Assembly (NCBI GenBank): GCA_018692925.1
Contig: JABHLH010000004.1
Location: forward strand, 26,523-90,522
DNA: 64,000 bases
From: an archaeon
GTDB taxonomy: Archaea > Nanobdellota > Nanobdellia > SCGC-AAA011-G17 > GW2011-AR17
Reading direction: 5' to 3'
The position numbers and the translations under genes were made by a program. Of the stretch, positions 35,771 to 44,295 are shown piece after piece. Numbering within the stretch: the stretch's first letter is position 1; each line of letters begins with the position of its first letter. A model generated the notes under the pieces. That model was not told the origin of the DNA. It searched no databases and saw nothing but the letters and a program-made list of their open reading frames with translations.

Positions 35771-36757
35771 TTATTTCTTATTAAAAAGTTTACCTTTTTG
35801 AATCAATATCTCCTTAGTATCTTTTATTGTGTCTTTTAGAGTATATTTTGGTTTAAAACCTAAATTAATTATCTTTTGCGAACTATATGTTCTATTTTGA
35901 AAAGCCATAAATATATTTTCATATGTAATTGCTGGGTTTTTATTTAGTCTTTCAACTATTTTTATTATTATTAATAAAAAAGGTAATAAGAATTTAGGGA
36001 GATCATATTTTGGAGCTTTTACATTAAAAACTTCTGCAATTCTAGCATTGTATTCTTTAAAAGTATAGTTCTCTGAATTAATAATAAATTTCTCATTAAT
36101 AATTTCTTTTTCCATTAAAAAAATTAATCCATCTGCTAAGTCTCTAACATCTATGAAAGATCCTTTTCCTGGAGTATTAAATAATAATTTTTTATCTTTT
36201 ATTAATCCAAAGAGCTTTGTACTATTCTCTTTCTCTCCTGGTCCAAGAATTAATGGAGGGTATATAATAATTGTATTACAAGAACTTTCTAAGAGTTCTT
36301 TTTCTGGAAGTTTTTTGGAATAAGAATATACACAGTTTTTGTATGGTGTCCAATTAAAATTTTGCTTTTCATCTATAATCTGTTTCCCAAATCCTAAAGC
36401 TGCAGTTGAACTAATATGTATTAATTTTTTAATTTGGTGTTTTTCACATTCTTTAAGAACATTAATTGTACCTTCATAATTAATTTTATTTAACTGTTGT
36501 TTATCTCTTTTTTTAAAAGAAATAAAACCTGCAAGATTAAATACATAATCAATATCCTTGAATAATTTTGACATTAATTCTGGGTGTAGGATATCAATTC
36601 CATAATATACTTTAACATTTTCTAAAGATTCAATATCAATATAAGGATTTTTTTTCTTTTTTCTTGAAAAACAAATAACTTCTATATTTTTGTCATTTAG
36701 TTTTTTAATTAAGTGTTGCCCTAAAAATCCTGTTCCGCCTGTAACTAAAACCTTCAT
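35771..36757 (-). CDS. NAD(P)-dependent epimerase/reductase (extended SDR), second copy
   Basis: 328 residues. GGTGFLGQHL at 7-16, ISSTAALGFG and YSYSKKLPEKE give the cofactor and Ser-Tyr-Lys motifs. It is a paralog of the gene at 34373-35377, and the C-terminal segments also correspond (LGFKPKYTLKDTI with LGWKPKQTFEESI). First gene of the leftward run. Two related SDRs plus a membrane protein suggest modification of a lipid or lipid-linked sugar. Confidence 0.85.
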   Translation of the reverse strand: MKVLVTGGTGFLGQHLIKKLNDKNIEVICFSRKKKKNPYIDIESLENVKVYYGIDILHPELMSKLFKDIDYVFNLAGFISFKKRDKQQLNKINYEGTINVLKECEKHQIKKLIHISSTAALGFGKQIIDEKQNFNWTPYKNCVYSYSKKLPEKELLESSCNTIIIYPPLILGPGEKENSTKLFGLIKDKKLLFNTPGKGSFIDVRDLADGLIFLMEKEIINEKFIINSENYTFKEYNARIAEVFNVKAPKYDLPKFLLPFLLIIIKIVERLNKNPAITYENIFMAFQNRTYSSQKIINLGFKPKYTLKDTIKDTKEILIQKGKLFNKK

Positions 36758-36871
36758 TTTTTATAAATTATTGAAAATTCTCTCTTTTATTAAACCTTGT
36801 TATTTCATTAAAATGATTTTGATTTTAGATAATTAGCAACCAAAACATATAAAAACACTACATTTCTCAAA

Positions 36872-37126
36872 ATGCTTATGGAATATGACTTAGAATTAGA
36901 CAGAGTTGTTGAAGAAATTAAAAAGAACAATGCAAAAACTGTTTTACTTCAATTAGGTGACGGTCTAAAGCCAAGAGCAACAGAAATCACTAAATTATTA
37001 GAGAAAGAAACTTCTGCTCAAATATTCATCTGGTCAGATTCTTGTTATGGTGCTTGTGATCTTCCAAATGTAAATGTAGATTTAATTATTCAATTTGGTC
37101 ATAATGAAATGATGCCAAGTTTTTAG
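36872..37126 (+). pseudogene. dph2: Truncated diphthamide synthase Dph2 (N-terminal part only)
   Basis: 84 residues matching the start of archaeal Dph2: YDLELDRVVEEIKKNNAKTVLLQLGDGLKPRATEI and the first cluster-cysteine motif SDSCYGACDLPN, then IIQFGHNEMMPSF and a stop. Full Dph2 is about 340 residues and needs two further cysteines from its other two domains, none of which follows; the convergent gene overlaps the last bases. Dph2 makes the first step of diphthamide on elongation factor 2. This is probably a remnant, though a separate N-terminal domain cannot be excluded because the frame is clean. Confidence 0.8.
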
Positions 37127-37902
37127 AACCAACTACTAAACCAATCTATAACATTTTCTATAATATTCTTTTCTTCAATATCTTCATAACTCTCTTCACT
37201 GCTCTCATCATCATCGCTTGCACCAGGATCATCTCCAAACTCTCCAGAAGCATCACTACATTCGATATCAACTATACATTCATATCCTTCTCCAGAATCT
37301 CCCATTACAAGTGACCCATAACAATGTTCACATGTTTCACATTCACTCTCTTTTTGACTAATTTCTTCATCATTCAAACAAGGTCCAGCATACAAATATA
37401 CACATTCATTAGAACACTGTTGGCAAATATCATTTCCTGTTTCACCCTCTGCACTAGCACCACAAATTAAGCTTGGATCATATCGTGCAACACATTCCAT
37501 AATACAAATTTCTTCTTCACTCATATCTTCTAATAAAGGCTCATCATCTCTAAGTCCACATTCAAGATCACATGTATCATAATAAGAATCTTGACAATCC
37601 CAATCGAATTCTCCACAATCTCTTAGTATACATTCTTGTACACATTGCTCATCTTCAGTTTGTTCTGGCATAACAGCATTACATTCTGTCATACATCCAT
37701 CAGTATAAGGTTCTGCACATACAACATCTCCTATAGTACAATATTGTCCAATACAATTTTCCATACATTCAATTTCTTCATCAGGAACACCCACTCCAAC
37801 ACTTCCATCAATAAATTCTTCTTCAACAACTTGTCCTGTCATTGTACAACTAGTGATAAATAATAAAATTATTAATAATAAAATAGAAACATCTCTTTTC
37901 AT
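37123..37902 (-). CDS. Cysteine-rich secreted lipoprotein-like protein
   Basis: 259 residues. MKRDVSILLLIILLFITSCTMTGQ is a lipoprotein-like signal with a Cys after the hydrophobic core. The mature part holds about 30 cysteines in repeated units such as CMENCIGQYCTIGDVVCAEPYTDGCMTEC, then an acidic DDDESSEESYEDIEE tail and a short amphipathic end (VIDWFSSWF). It resembles disulfide-rich extracellular proteins. It ends over the truncated dph2. Confidence 0.75.
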   Translation of the reverse strand: MKRDVSILLLIILLFITSCTMTGQVVEEEFIDGSVGVGVPDEEIECMENCIGQYCTIGDVVCAEPYTDGCMTECNAVMPEQTEDEQCVQECILRDCGEFDWDCQDSYYDTCDLECGLRDDEPLLEDMSEEEICIMECVARYDPSLICGASAEGETGNDICQQCSNECVYLYAGPCLNDEEISQKESECETCEHCYGSLVMGDSGEGYECIVDIECSDASGEFGDDPGASDDDESSEESYEDIEEKNIIENVIDWFSSWF

Positions 37903-37933
37903 ATCATATTAGGTGTCATTGTTCTTAATAAAT

Positions 37934-39589
37934 TTATTCCTTAATTCTTCCACAAACTATTGGAAAATAACCTGGAATTACTTCGCTCATAAAATCATAA
38001 AATTCTCCTAATAATACTGAAGCTTCTTCATATTCTTTTGAGTTATAAAAACCATCTTCTTGTTTTATATGAAGTAATCCTGTTTTATAATCATAAATAT
38101 TTATTAATTGGTTAAATGGGCTATCATAATATAATAAATAATTTGATTTGTCATTTTTTAATTTTATTGTTGTTATTGGTTTTTTACCGTAACTTTCTCT
38201 TTCTAATTCTATTGTTAATTCAAATTTAAATCCTTCTTTTGTTTCAACTTCTGTAATAAAACTACCATCACTATATACACTTACTTTTAGTTCATTTCCT
38301 TTAACTTTTTTAAATAACTGTGGAAATCTATTTTCATAATCTAATCTATTTTCATATTCTCTAACAAACTCAGAATCTTGTGGTATTCCTCTTGGATCTA
38401 AAACTAATTCTCTTAATTTTAATTGACTATCTTCAATTAACCTTTTTTCATCTTTTTTAAATTTATTTCTTGCAATAAGATATCCAGGAATCCAAATAAC
38501 ACTAGCAGCACCTAAACCAAATCCTGCAACAATCAAACCTGGAATGATATCCCATGCAGTCATTGCCATAATTACACCTCCAACAATACTTGCTTGTACA
38601 GCCCTAAACATTTGTTCTTGTAATATTCTTTTAGCTCTTTCTCTTTTCATTTCAATTTCTTCAAAACCAACTAAAACTTTCTCTTCTAAAGGTACTAAAG
38701 CTGTTCCTCTATAATTTTGTAAATCTGTAATTACTTCTCTTGCATTTTGATAATTATGATCTAAATTTGCATTAACTAATTTATCTAGAATATTTCTCAA
38801 CTCTTCTGGAATTCTTTGAGGCAAATTATATTGTTTAGCTCCTTGAATTCTACTAATCAAAACTTCTCTTGGTAATCCTCCAACTAAAGCTTCAACAGCA
38901 CTACAACCTAAAGAATATAAATCACATCTAACATCTGTATCTCCAATTTCTTGAGCAGGATGTCTATAAGTAAAAGTTCCAACACCTGTCAAAGCAGTAT
39001 CGTCTGATCCTTCTTCTTTTGAAGTATCCATATCAATAAATCTAACAAAATTATTTTCATCAACATATAAGTGTCCAGGTTTTACATCTCTATGTACTAC
39101 TTCTTCTCCATGTAAATATTCTAAACCTTCTAATGCACTTTCTAATATTGGTACTAATTCATCAGCATTCATTCTACCTTTTTCATGTATAATTTCAGCT
39201 AAACTTTTTCCATTTACTTTTTCTCTAACTGCAATAAAAAATTCATCATGTTCAATAACTTCAATTAATTTAGGAAAATGTGGATTATCTAAAAATTTTG
39301 AAACTTTAATTCCTCTTTGAATTGCTCTTAACAAATTATCATATTCTGCAAATACTAAATTTCCAGCAACAACTTTAGCAACATATTCTTTGCCATCATC
39401 ACCTATTGCATCAAAAACTAAGCCTTGCTTTCCAGAACCTAAAACATCAACAATTTCATAATCTCCAATTCTACCTTCTGGATATTCTTCAAAAAAACTA
39501 CCTAAAACTCTATTATACCTTTTATCTGGATTATCAGCTAATTTTTCCTCTAATTTCCTTCTCTGTAACGATACAACTGCTTGACTCAT
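37934..39589 (-). CDS. Membrane-linked Ser/Thr protein kinase
   Basis: 551 residues. Kinase domain at about 40-290: glycine loop VLGSGKQGLVFDA, lysine in YVAKVVAG, catalytic loop VVHRDVKPGHLYVD, metal-binding aspartate in FIDMD, and RHPAQE for the APE motif. The catalytic-loop Asn is replaced by His and DFG reads DMD, so activity may be modified. Two hydrophobic segments around 330-375 (ASIVGGVIMAMTAW, IIPGLIVAGFGLGAASVIWIPGYLI) anchor it, and a 170-residue soluble C-terminal domain of unknown type follows. It has a 93-nt region upstream shared with the divergent small gene at 39683. Confidence 0.85.
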   Translation of the reverse strand: MSQAVVSLQRRKLEEKLADNPDKRYNRVLGSFFEEYPEGRIGDYEIVDVLGSGKQGLVFDAIGDDGKEYVAKVVAGNLVFAEYDNLLRAIQRGIKVSKFLDNPHFPKLIEVIEHDEFFIAVREKVNGKSLAEIIHEKGRMNADELVPILESALEGLEYLHGEEVVHRDVKPGHLYVDENNFVRFIDMDTSKEEGSDDTALTGVGTFTYRHPAQEIGDTDVRCDLYSLGCSAVEALVGGLPREVLISRIQGAKQYNLPQRIPEELRNILDKLVNANLDHNYQNAREVITDLQNYRGTALVPLEEKVLVGFEEIEMKRERAKRILQEQMFRAVQASIVGGVIMAMTAWDIIPGLIVAGFGLGAASVIWIPGYLIARNKFKKDEKRLIEDSQLKLRELVLDPRGIPQDSEFVREYENRLDYENRFPQLFKKVKGNELKVSVYSDGSFITEVETKEGFKFELTIELERESYGKKPITTIKLKNDKSNYLLYYDSPFNQLINIYDYKTGLLHIKQEDGFYNSKEYEEASVLLGEFYDFMSEVIPGYFPIVCGRIKE

Positions 39590-39635
39590 ATTTCTTCTTT
39601 TTTAACATATATATATAAAACTACCTAAACCAAAC

Positions 39636-39645
39636 CTTTATAAAC
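39636..39645 (+). promoter_or_regulatory. TATA box for gene at 39683
   Basis: CTTTATAAAC about 40 nt before the ATG of the 80-residue protein gene, which leaves a short leader containing AGAGGC repeats. Confidence 0.5.
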
Positions 39646-39682
39646 AAACTAGAGGCTCAAAGATATAATTAGAGGCACAAAA

Positions 39683-39925
39683 ATGGCAGAAAAACAACTA
39701 AGTAAAGAAGAGCAAATTGGCTTTCATAAAGGCGCACTATCAGTATTAGCTGTAGAACAACAAGAATTCATGAAAATCTTACAAGTAGTACAACAACAAA
39801 TTGAAGCTCATGTAAATGCATTAAAAGGTTTAGGTATTGATTTAGAAGCTGAAGCAAAAAAAGCTATGGCAGATCAAAAAGCACCACAATCTTCAGGTAG
39901 TGATTTAGCTGGACGTTTGGGATAG
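39683..39925 (+). CDS. Small helical protein
   Basis: 80 residues, mostly one or two long helices (EEQIGFHKGALSVLAVEQQEFMKILQVVQQQIEAHVNALKGLG) with coiled-coil character, then a flexible Ala/Ser-rich end. No family is recognised. A clear promoter and distinctive, non-random composition support a real gene. Its end overlaps the convergent radical SAM gene by 21 nt. Confidence 0.65.
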   Translation: MAEKQLSKEEQIGFHKGALSVLAVEQQEFMKILQVVQQQIEAHVNALKGLGIDLEAEAKKAMADQKAPQSSGSDLAGRLG

Positions 39926-40882
39926 TCTACCTAAATAAGATTTTAATTTTTCTTTTACTTTTATTTCAAATTCTTTATCTAAATTTAATTTTTCAACTTC
40001 TTTATCCCAATTTAAATCAGGTAATTTTGTAATTGTTCCAACTAATTCTCTTCTAACTTTCTTAATATCTTCTTCAATTCTATAAGCTTCTTTTGTTCCA
40101 AATTTTCTTGTAGCAGGAAATTTTGTAAAAGCATTAGCACCAGCTTCTAATAATCGACCAACTTCTTCATATCTTCTTGCTGTTGTTCCTGCAATAATTT
40201 CTAACTTAGGGAATCTTATTCTTGTTTTAGCAATCCACCAAATATAATCTTCAGTCTCTGGACCTTTAGTAAATGGACTTCCAGTCACTGGTTTCAATGC
40301 ATAAAATGTAATTCTATCTAATTGATGTTTCTCAATAAACTTTTCTAACAAATCAAAATCTTCTTTTTTCTCTCCTAAACCTATAACCATTGTCATACTT
40401 CTTCTAAATCCTTCAGCATATTCAAACATATCTTCATATGGTTCAATATCTTTATCTGGACACATTTCTTTATGTAAGATTGGCTCAACAGTTTCAATAG
40501 AACTAACAATTCCTTTAACATAAGGTCTAAACTTTTCTAAATCTTCTTTACTTATCACACCTAAATTCAACCAAATTTTTTCACCATAAACTTCACTAAC
40601 TAATTTTGTAATCTCAACTAATTCTTCAATTGGAAAGATACCATATCCTCCAGTAAGAAATTCAACTCTCCATCCAAGAGCTTTACATAGAATTGCTTCG
40701 ACGACAACAGATTCTTTTGTTCTTGTAGCTTTATTAGAATGTTTTATTTTATGTTTGATTGTACTTCTAAAGCAAAACTTACAAGTTCCTTTATCACAAT
40801 ACCAACTCAGAAAAATACATCTACCATACCAAGCTTTATTATCATAGTTTTCTCTAAAAACTTTATTAGCTTCTTCAATCAT
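39905..40882 (-). CDS. Radical SAM protein with CX4CX2C cluster motif
   Basis: 325 residues. The cluster motif is YCDKGTCKFCFRS, in which four residues separate the first two cysteines instead of the usual three. The rest of the barrel is normal: GGYGIF (GGE-like motif), SSIETVEP, VIGLGEKKEDF and PVTGSPFTKGP, resembling BioB/elongator-protein-like enzymes of archaea. Substrate unknown. It is followed 32 nt downstream... upstream on the genome by the Lrp-type regulator on the same strand, which would be transcribed first. Confidence 0.8.
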   Translation of the reverse strand: MIEEANKVFRENYDNKAWYGRCIFLSWYCDKGTCKFCFRSTIKHKIKHSNKATRTKESVVVEAILCKALGWRVEFLTGGYGIFPIEELVEITKLVSEVYGEKIWLNLGVISKEDLEKFRPYVKGIVSSIETVEPILHKEMCPDKDIEPYEDMFEYAEGFRRSMTMVIGLGEKKEDFDLLEKFIEKHQLDRITFYALKPVTGSPFTKGPETEDYIWWIAKTRIRFPKLEIIAGTTARRYEEVGRLLEAGANAFTKFPATRKFGTKEAYRIEEDIKKVRRELVGTITKLPDLNWDKEVEKLNLDKEFEIKVKEKLKSYLGRLSQTSS

Positions 40883-40914
40883 AGAATTTAATATAAAATA
40901 ACTATATTTAAATC

Positions 40915-41922
40915 TTACTCTCCTAAAAATAATTCTGGGAAGTAGGTATATTTGTATTCTTCATATGCAATTAGGGTTTTATAACCTTTAATTCTATTAG
41001 CAAATGTTCTTCGAATTTTATTTAATGTATCATGCAAATCTTCAGGTTTATCGACTGCAAGATAGATCATAACATTATAATTTCCAATGGTTTTTACAGC
41101 CCACAAAACATTTGGATCTTGAATTAAATATCTTTTTAATTTAGCTTCTACATCTTCATATAAACTATTTATTCTCAAAAGAATAGCATAAACTTGATAA
41201 CCTACTGCTCTATAATTAATAGCTGGAATATAATTTCTAATGATTTCTCCATCTTCTAGTTTTTTCATTCTATAAGTCACAGAATCTACTCCTAATTTTG
41301 TTTTCTCTGCAATTTTATAGATAGGCATAACAGCATCTTCTTTCAAAACATTCAGAATTTTAATATCTTTATCATCCACTTTTATTTCTTTAATTTTCTT
41401 TTTCTTTTTTTCAATTTCAAATTCTAAGAAACTTTTAGGAAAAACTCTTCCAACAAATGTTCTAACTACAATTAATAATTCATTTTCTTTAATATATTTA
41501 TCTACTCCATTAAATAATTGGGTCAAATTCCTTTCTAGCTCGTCGATATTTTTTGCAACCATTGCAATTTCAAAATCATATCCTCCACTAAATTTAATCA
41601 CAGCTCTTACAAATGGATAACTAATTAATTTTTTCAAATATTCTTTTTCAATCTCTAAATCAGGTTTATTTAAGTTAACAAATAGATGATATGCTCTATA
41701 ATCTAATTTCTTAATATCGACGACAACTTTATAATTTTGTATGATTCCTTTTTCTTCTAATTGTTTTATTCTATACCTAACACTTTCTTTAGACAAACCT
41801 GCTTTTTTTGCAATTTGATTATGACTCTGTCTAGAATTTTCTTCTAAACATTTCAAGATTTTTTTATCTTTCAAATCTAAATCAAAAACTTTCTTTGCTT
41901 TAATTCGAGGCTCATATTTCAT
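40915..41922 (-). CDS. Tandem double Lrp/AsnC-type transcriptional regulator
   Basis: 335 residues, twice the normal 150-170. The first unit has an HTH at about 15-65 (KDKKILKCLEENSRQSHNQIAKKAGLSKESVRYRIKQLEEKG) and a RAM-like ligand domain to about 165; the second repeats both from about 175 (DKDIKILNVLKEDAVMPIYKIAEKTKLGVDSVTYRMKKLEDGEI). Such fused proteins could form an internal dimer and bind DNA as a monomeric two-headed reader. It may control the radical SAM gene 32 nt downstream and the divergent MBL gene. Confidence 0.85.
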   Translation of the reverse strand: MKYEPRIKAKKVFDLDLKDKKILKCLEENSRQSHNQIAKKAGLSKESVRYRIKQLEEKGIIQNYKVVVDIKKLDYRAYHLFVNLNKPDLEIEKEYLKKLISYPFVRAVIKFSGGYDFEIAMVAKNIDELERNLTQLFNGVDKYIKENELLIVVRTFVGRVFPKSFLEFEIEKKKKKIKEIKVDDKDIKILNVLKEDAVMPIYKIAEKTKLGVDSVTYRMKKLEDGEIIRNYIPAINYRAVGYQVYAILLRINSLYEDVEAKLKRYLIQDPNVLWAVKTIGNYNVMIYLAVDKPEDLHDTLNKIRRTFANRIKGYKTLIAYEEYKYTYFPELFLGE

Positions 41923-42022
41923 ATTTTAACTCAAATCAGTAAAAGTATATAAATTTATCCTTTTTTTCGTTAAAATTAGCTAAAACATTTTATAGGGTAT
42001 TTATGACATCCATATCACTAAG

Positions 42023-42937
42023 ATGGTAAGCATAGAAATATACGGAGCAAGAGGATCATACGGCACAGATTTTAAACAGTCAAGAGGCTTTGGTAATTCA
42101 ACAACTTGCTTAGGATTATGGCTAGATAAAGAAGTAATATTCTTTGATGCAGGTTCTGGTTTACCTTTAGCTCAAGAGACAATGAGAGAAAGATCTCCTG
42201 AAGCTGTAACAATTGCATTATCTCATTTACACCATGATCATACATCAGGTTTACTTGGTACTGAACAAATGTACTTTAATCCTAAAGGTGTAGAAGTTGA
42301 TATTATTGGTCCTTACAAAATATTTACAGGATTAAATTTAGAATTTGCAAAATTTGTATCTCCAATTCCATTAGATATTTTAACAAATTTAAGACAGATA
42401 AGTTCACTTCCACCAAATCATTCATTTAGAACTCAAACTGGTCAAGAAGTAACTTCATTTGTAGCAGGATGGCATCCAAGTAATTCTGGATTAATTGAAA
42501 AAGATTTACATTTTGATTTTCATAGAGACTATGGTGTTCAAGGCTACATTATAGAGGCTGAAAGAAAAAAAATAGTATTTTCAACTGACATGGAATTTAG
42601 GTATTATAGAGACTTAGATAATAATATTATTCCATTTACAAAAGATCAAACACAGGCAAGAATAAATCAGTTAATTCGTGCTGCATATGGTGCTGACTTA
42701 TTAATTATGGATGGACAATATAATGAATTAGAATATGAAAAATTTCGAGGTTATGGCCATGCAACTTTTGAAGGAGTATATGAAATTGCATTAGCTGCAA
42801 AAGTAAAAAAATTAATAATTACTCACCACAAACCTGGAAGATCTGATACAGATTTATTTGAAATAAGTAGAAGATTAAATCGAAGAAGTAATTTAGAAGT
42901 TTTTATTGCAAAACAAGGTTCAGTAATAGAAGTTTAG
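42023..42937 (+). CDS. Metallo-beta-lactamase fold hydrolase
   Basis: 304 residues. GARGSYGTDFKQSRGFGNSTTC at the start and SHLHHDHTSG (HxHxDH) mark the MBL superfamily group that includes phosphodiesterases and RNase Z-like enzymes (COG1235-like); VFSTDMEF carries a metal Asp and ITHHKPG a later His. The substrate is unknown; cyclic nucleotide or phosphodiester hydrolysis is the family expectation. A TATA-like TTTTATAG lies 30 nt upstream. It is convergent with the RecB-like gene, with a 4-nt overlap. Confidence 0.8.
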   Translation: MVSIEIYGARGSYGTDFKQSRGFGNSTTCLGLWLDKEVIFFDAGSGLPLAQETMRERSPEAVTIALSHLHHDHTSGLLGTEQMYFNPKGVEVDIIGPYKIFTGLNLEFAKFVSPIPLDILTNLRQISSLPPNHSFRTQTGQEVTSFVAGWHPSNSGLIEKDLHFDFHRDYGVQGYIIEAERKKIVFSTDMEFRYYRDLDNNIIPFTKDQTQARINQLIRAAYGADLLIMDGQYNELEYEKFRGYGHATFEGVYEIALAAKVKKLIITHHKPGRSDTDLFEISRRLNRRSNLEVFIAKQGSVIEV

Positions 42938-44295
42938 AAAGGTAGAGGATCATAACTTAACAAGAATGTATCCTTATCAATTTCATCATAACCTAAATCT
43001 AATAATTTTTTCTTTATTTTTTTCTTTCCAGCAAAATCAAAATCCTTAAAATCAACTTCATGTTTCAAAACTTTACTTTGAACTTCAGCTATAAATTTCA
43101 ATTCCCTATAACCTCTCTCTATCATTTTTTCTTCATAACCCATCCCTCTCAAACTACAATCATATGAAGACTGAGCAACAATTTCACTTCCAATAACATA
43201 ACTCAAAGAATATTCAGCAATTTCTCTATCAACAAATTCATCCTCTCTAACTTTTCCCAAAAGATATATTTCTCCTTCACTTTTGTTAATATTAATTCTA
43301 AATTTTCTTTTCTTAAAATAAACTTCAGGCACTAACAACCTTGTTCCTTTTTTTATACTTGGACAAATAGCTTTACCATCATTTCCTAAAACATTATATT
43401 GACAACTTCCACAATGTCCATGATTAACTGGATAATCTCTTTTCAATTTTCCTTCAAAAAAACTTTCAAATTTCCCTCTTAATTTCTCTAAATGTGAATC
43501 ATCTCTACTTGTTTCCAACAAAATATCTTTTTTTGCATTATAATGTCTATACTTAATTTTCGGACTAATAATCATAGTTTCTAAATCATTAATTACATCA
43601 TCATCAATTCCTAACTTTTCGAATAAGAAATAATTATCTTCTTTCATTCCATTTCTTAAAATTTCACACAATGCTAATATTCTAAAAGTTACAAAAGCAC
43701 TCTCATCAATAGTTCCATCTTTTCTATCAAAGTCTGTTCTAAATCCCCATGGGTTTGGGTCGTCGATAATTCCACCTCTTCTAATCTCAGGAAATTTAAC
43801 TTTCAAAGGAATTCCTTCAAAATAAACTGACATAGGTAAATTAATAGTTCCTAAAATGGGTGCACCATTTTCTAAAACAAAACTCCAATAATTTACAACA
43901 GCATCTTTCAAATTTTGTCCAGATCTATATCCTTGTCCATTGAAAGCCCATCTAATTTCTCTTCCATGAAACTTTTCTCCTTTAATTGCGTGATTCCATC
44001 TTCCTTGTAACCAACCACTCCAAGCATAAGCATCTCTAAAAGGGAAATTTTCATTCAACTCATTCATATCCATTCTTTCAGGGTCTCTTAAAGTTTTATC
44101 TCTAATCATTTGAAAAATTTTCTTTCTTTCTTGTTGAAAAAATAAAGCCATTGAAGCAAAAGCAGAAACTGGAGCCTTACTTGTTCCTAAATTCTTTCTT
44201 AAAAAATATGAATACTTACAATTAAAAAAACTTTTTAGATCAGACTCAGTAATTAATTCTCCTCTTTCAAATTGCATTTTATTTTTAAAACTCAT
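42934..44295 (-). CDS. RecB/Cas4-like PD-(D/E)XK nuclease with Fe-S cysteines
   Basis: 453 residues. SDLKSFFNCKYSYFLRKNLG near residue 18 is the helix with the first cluster cysteine of Cas4/AddB-type nucleases, and HCGSCQYN ... ICPS near 305-325 supplies the remaining three. The catalytic part is GGIIDDP (Asp) and RTDFDRKDG (Asp-x-Lys) near 175-195, followed by a QxxxY-like helix. A C-terminal 130-residue domain is unassigned. It would be a DNA nuclease. Its start overlaps the end of the RNase J-like gene by 11 nt, so the two proteins are translationally coupled. Confidence 0.7.
   Translation of the reverse strand: MSFKNKMQFERGELITESDLKSFFNCKYSYFLRKNLGTSKAPVSAFASMALFFQQERKKIFQMIRDKTLRDPERMDMNELNENFPFRDAYAWSGWLQGRWNHAIKGEKFHGREIRWAFNGQGYRSGQNLKDAVVNYWSFVLENGAPILGTINLPMSVYFEGIPLKVKFPEIRRGGIIDDPNPWGFRTDFDRKDGTIDESAFVTFRILALCEILRNGMKEDNYFLFEKLGIDDDVINDLETMIISPKIKYRHYNAKKDILLETSRDDSHLEKLRGKFESFFEGKLKRDYPVNHGHCGSCQYNVLGNDGKAICPSIKKGTRLLVPEVYFKKRKFRININKSEGEIYLLGKVREDEFVDREIAEYSLSYVIGSEIVAQSSYDCSLRGMGYEEKMIERGYRELKFIAEVQSKVLKHEVDFKDFDFAGKKKIKKKLLDLGYDEIDKDTFLLSYDPLPF

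Noticed and set aside
36872-37126. Frameshifted continuation of dph2 downstream
   Set aside because: No other frame after 37126 encodes the second and third Dph2 domains; the sequence there is the convergent Cys-rich gene.
42003-42029. Eight-codon ORF overlapping the MBL start
   Set aside because: Short, out of frame and with no supporting signal beyond the shared TATA box; cannot be told from chance.
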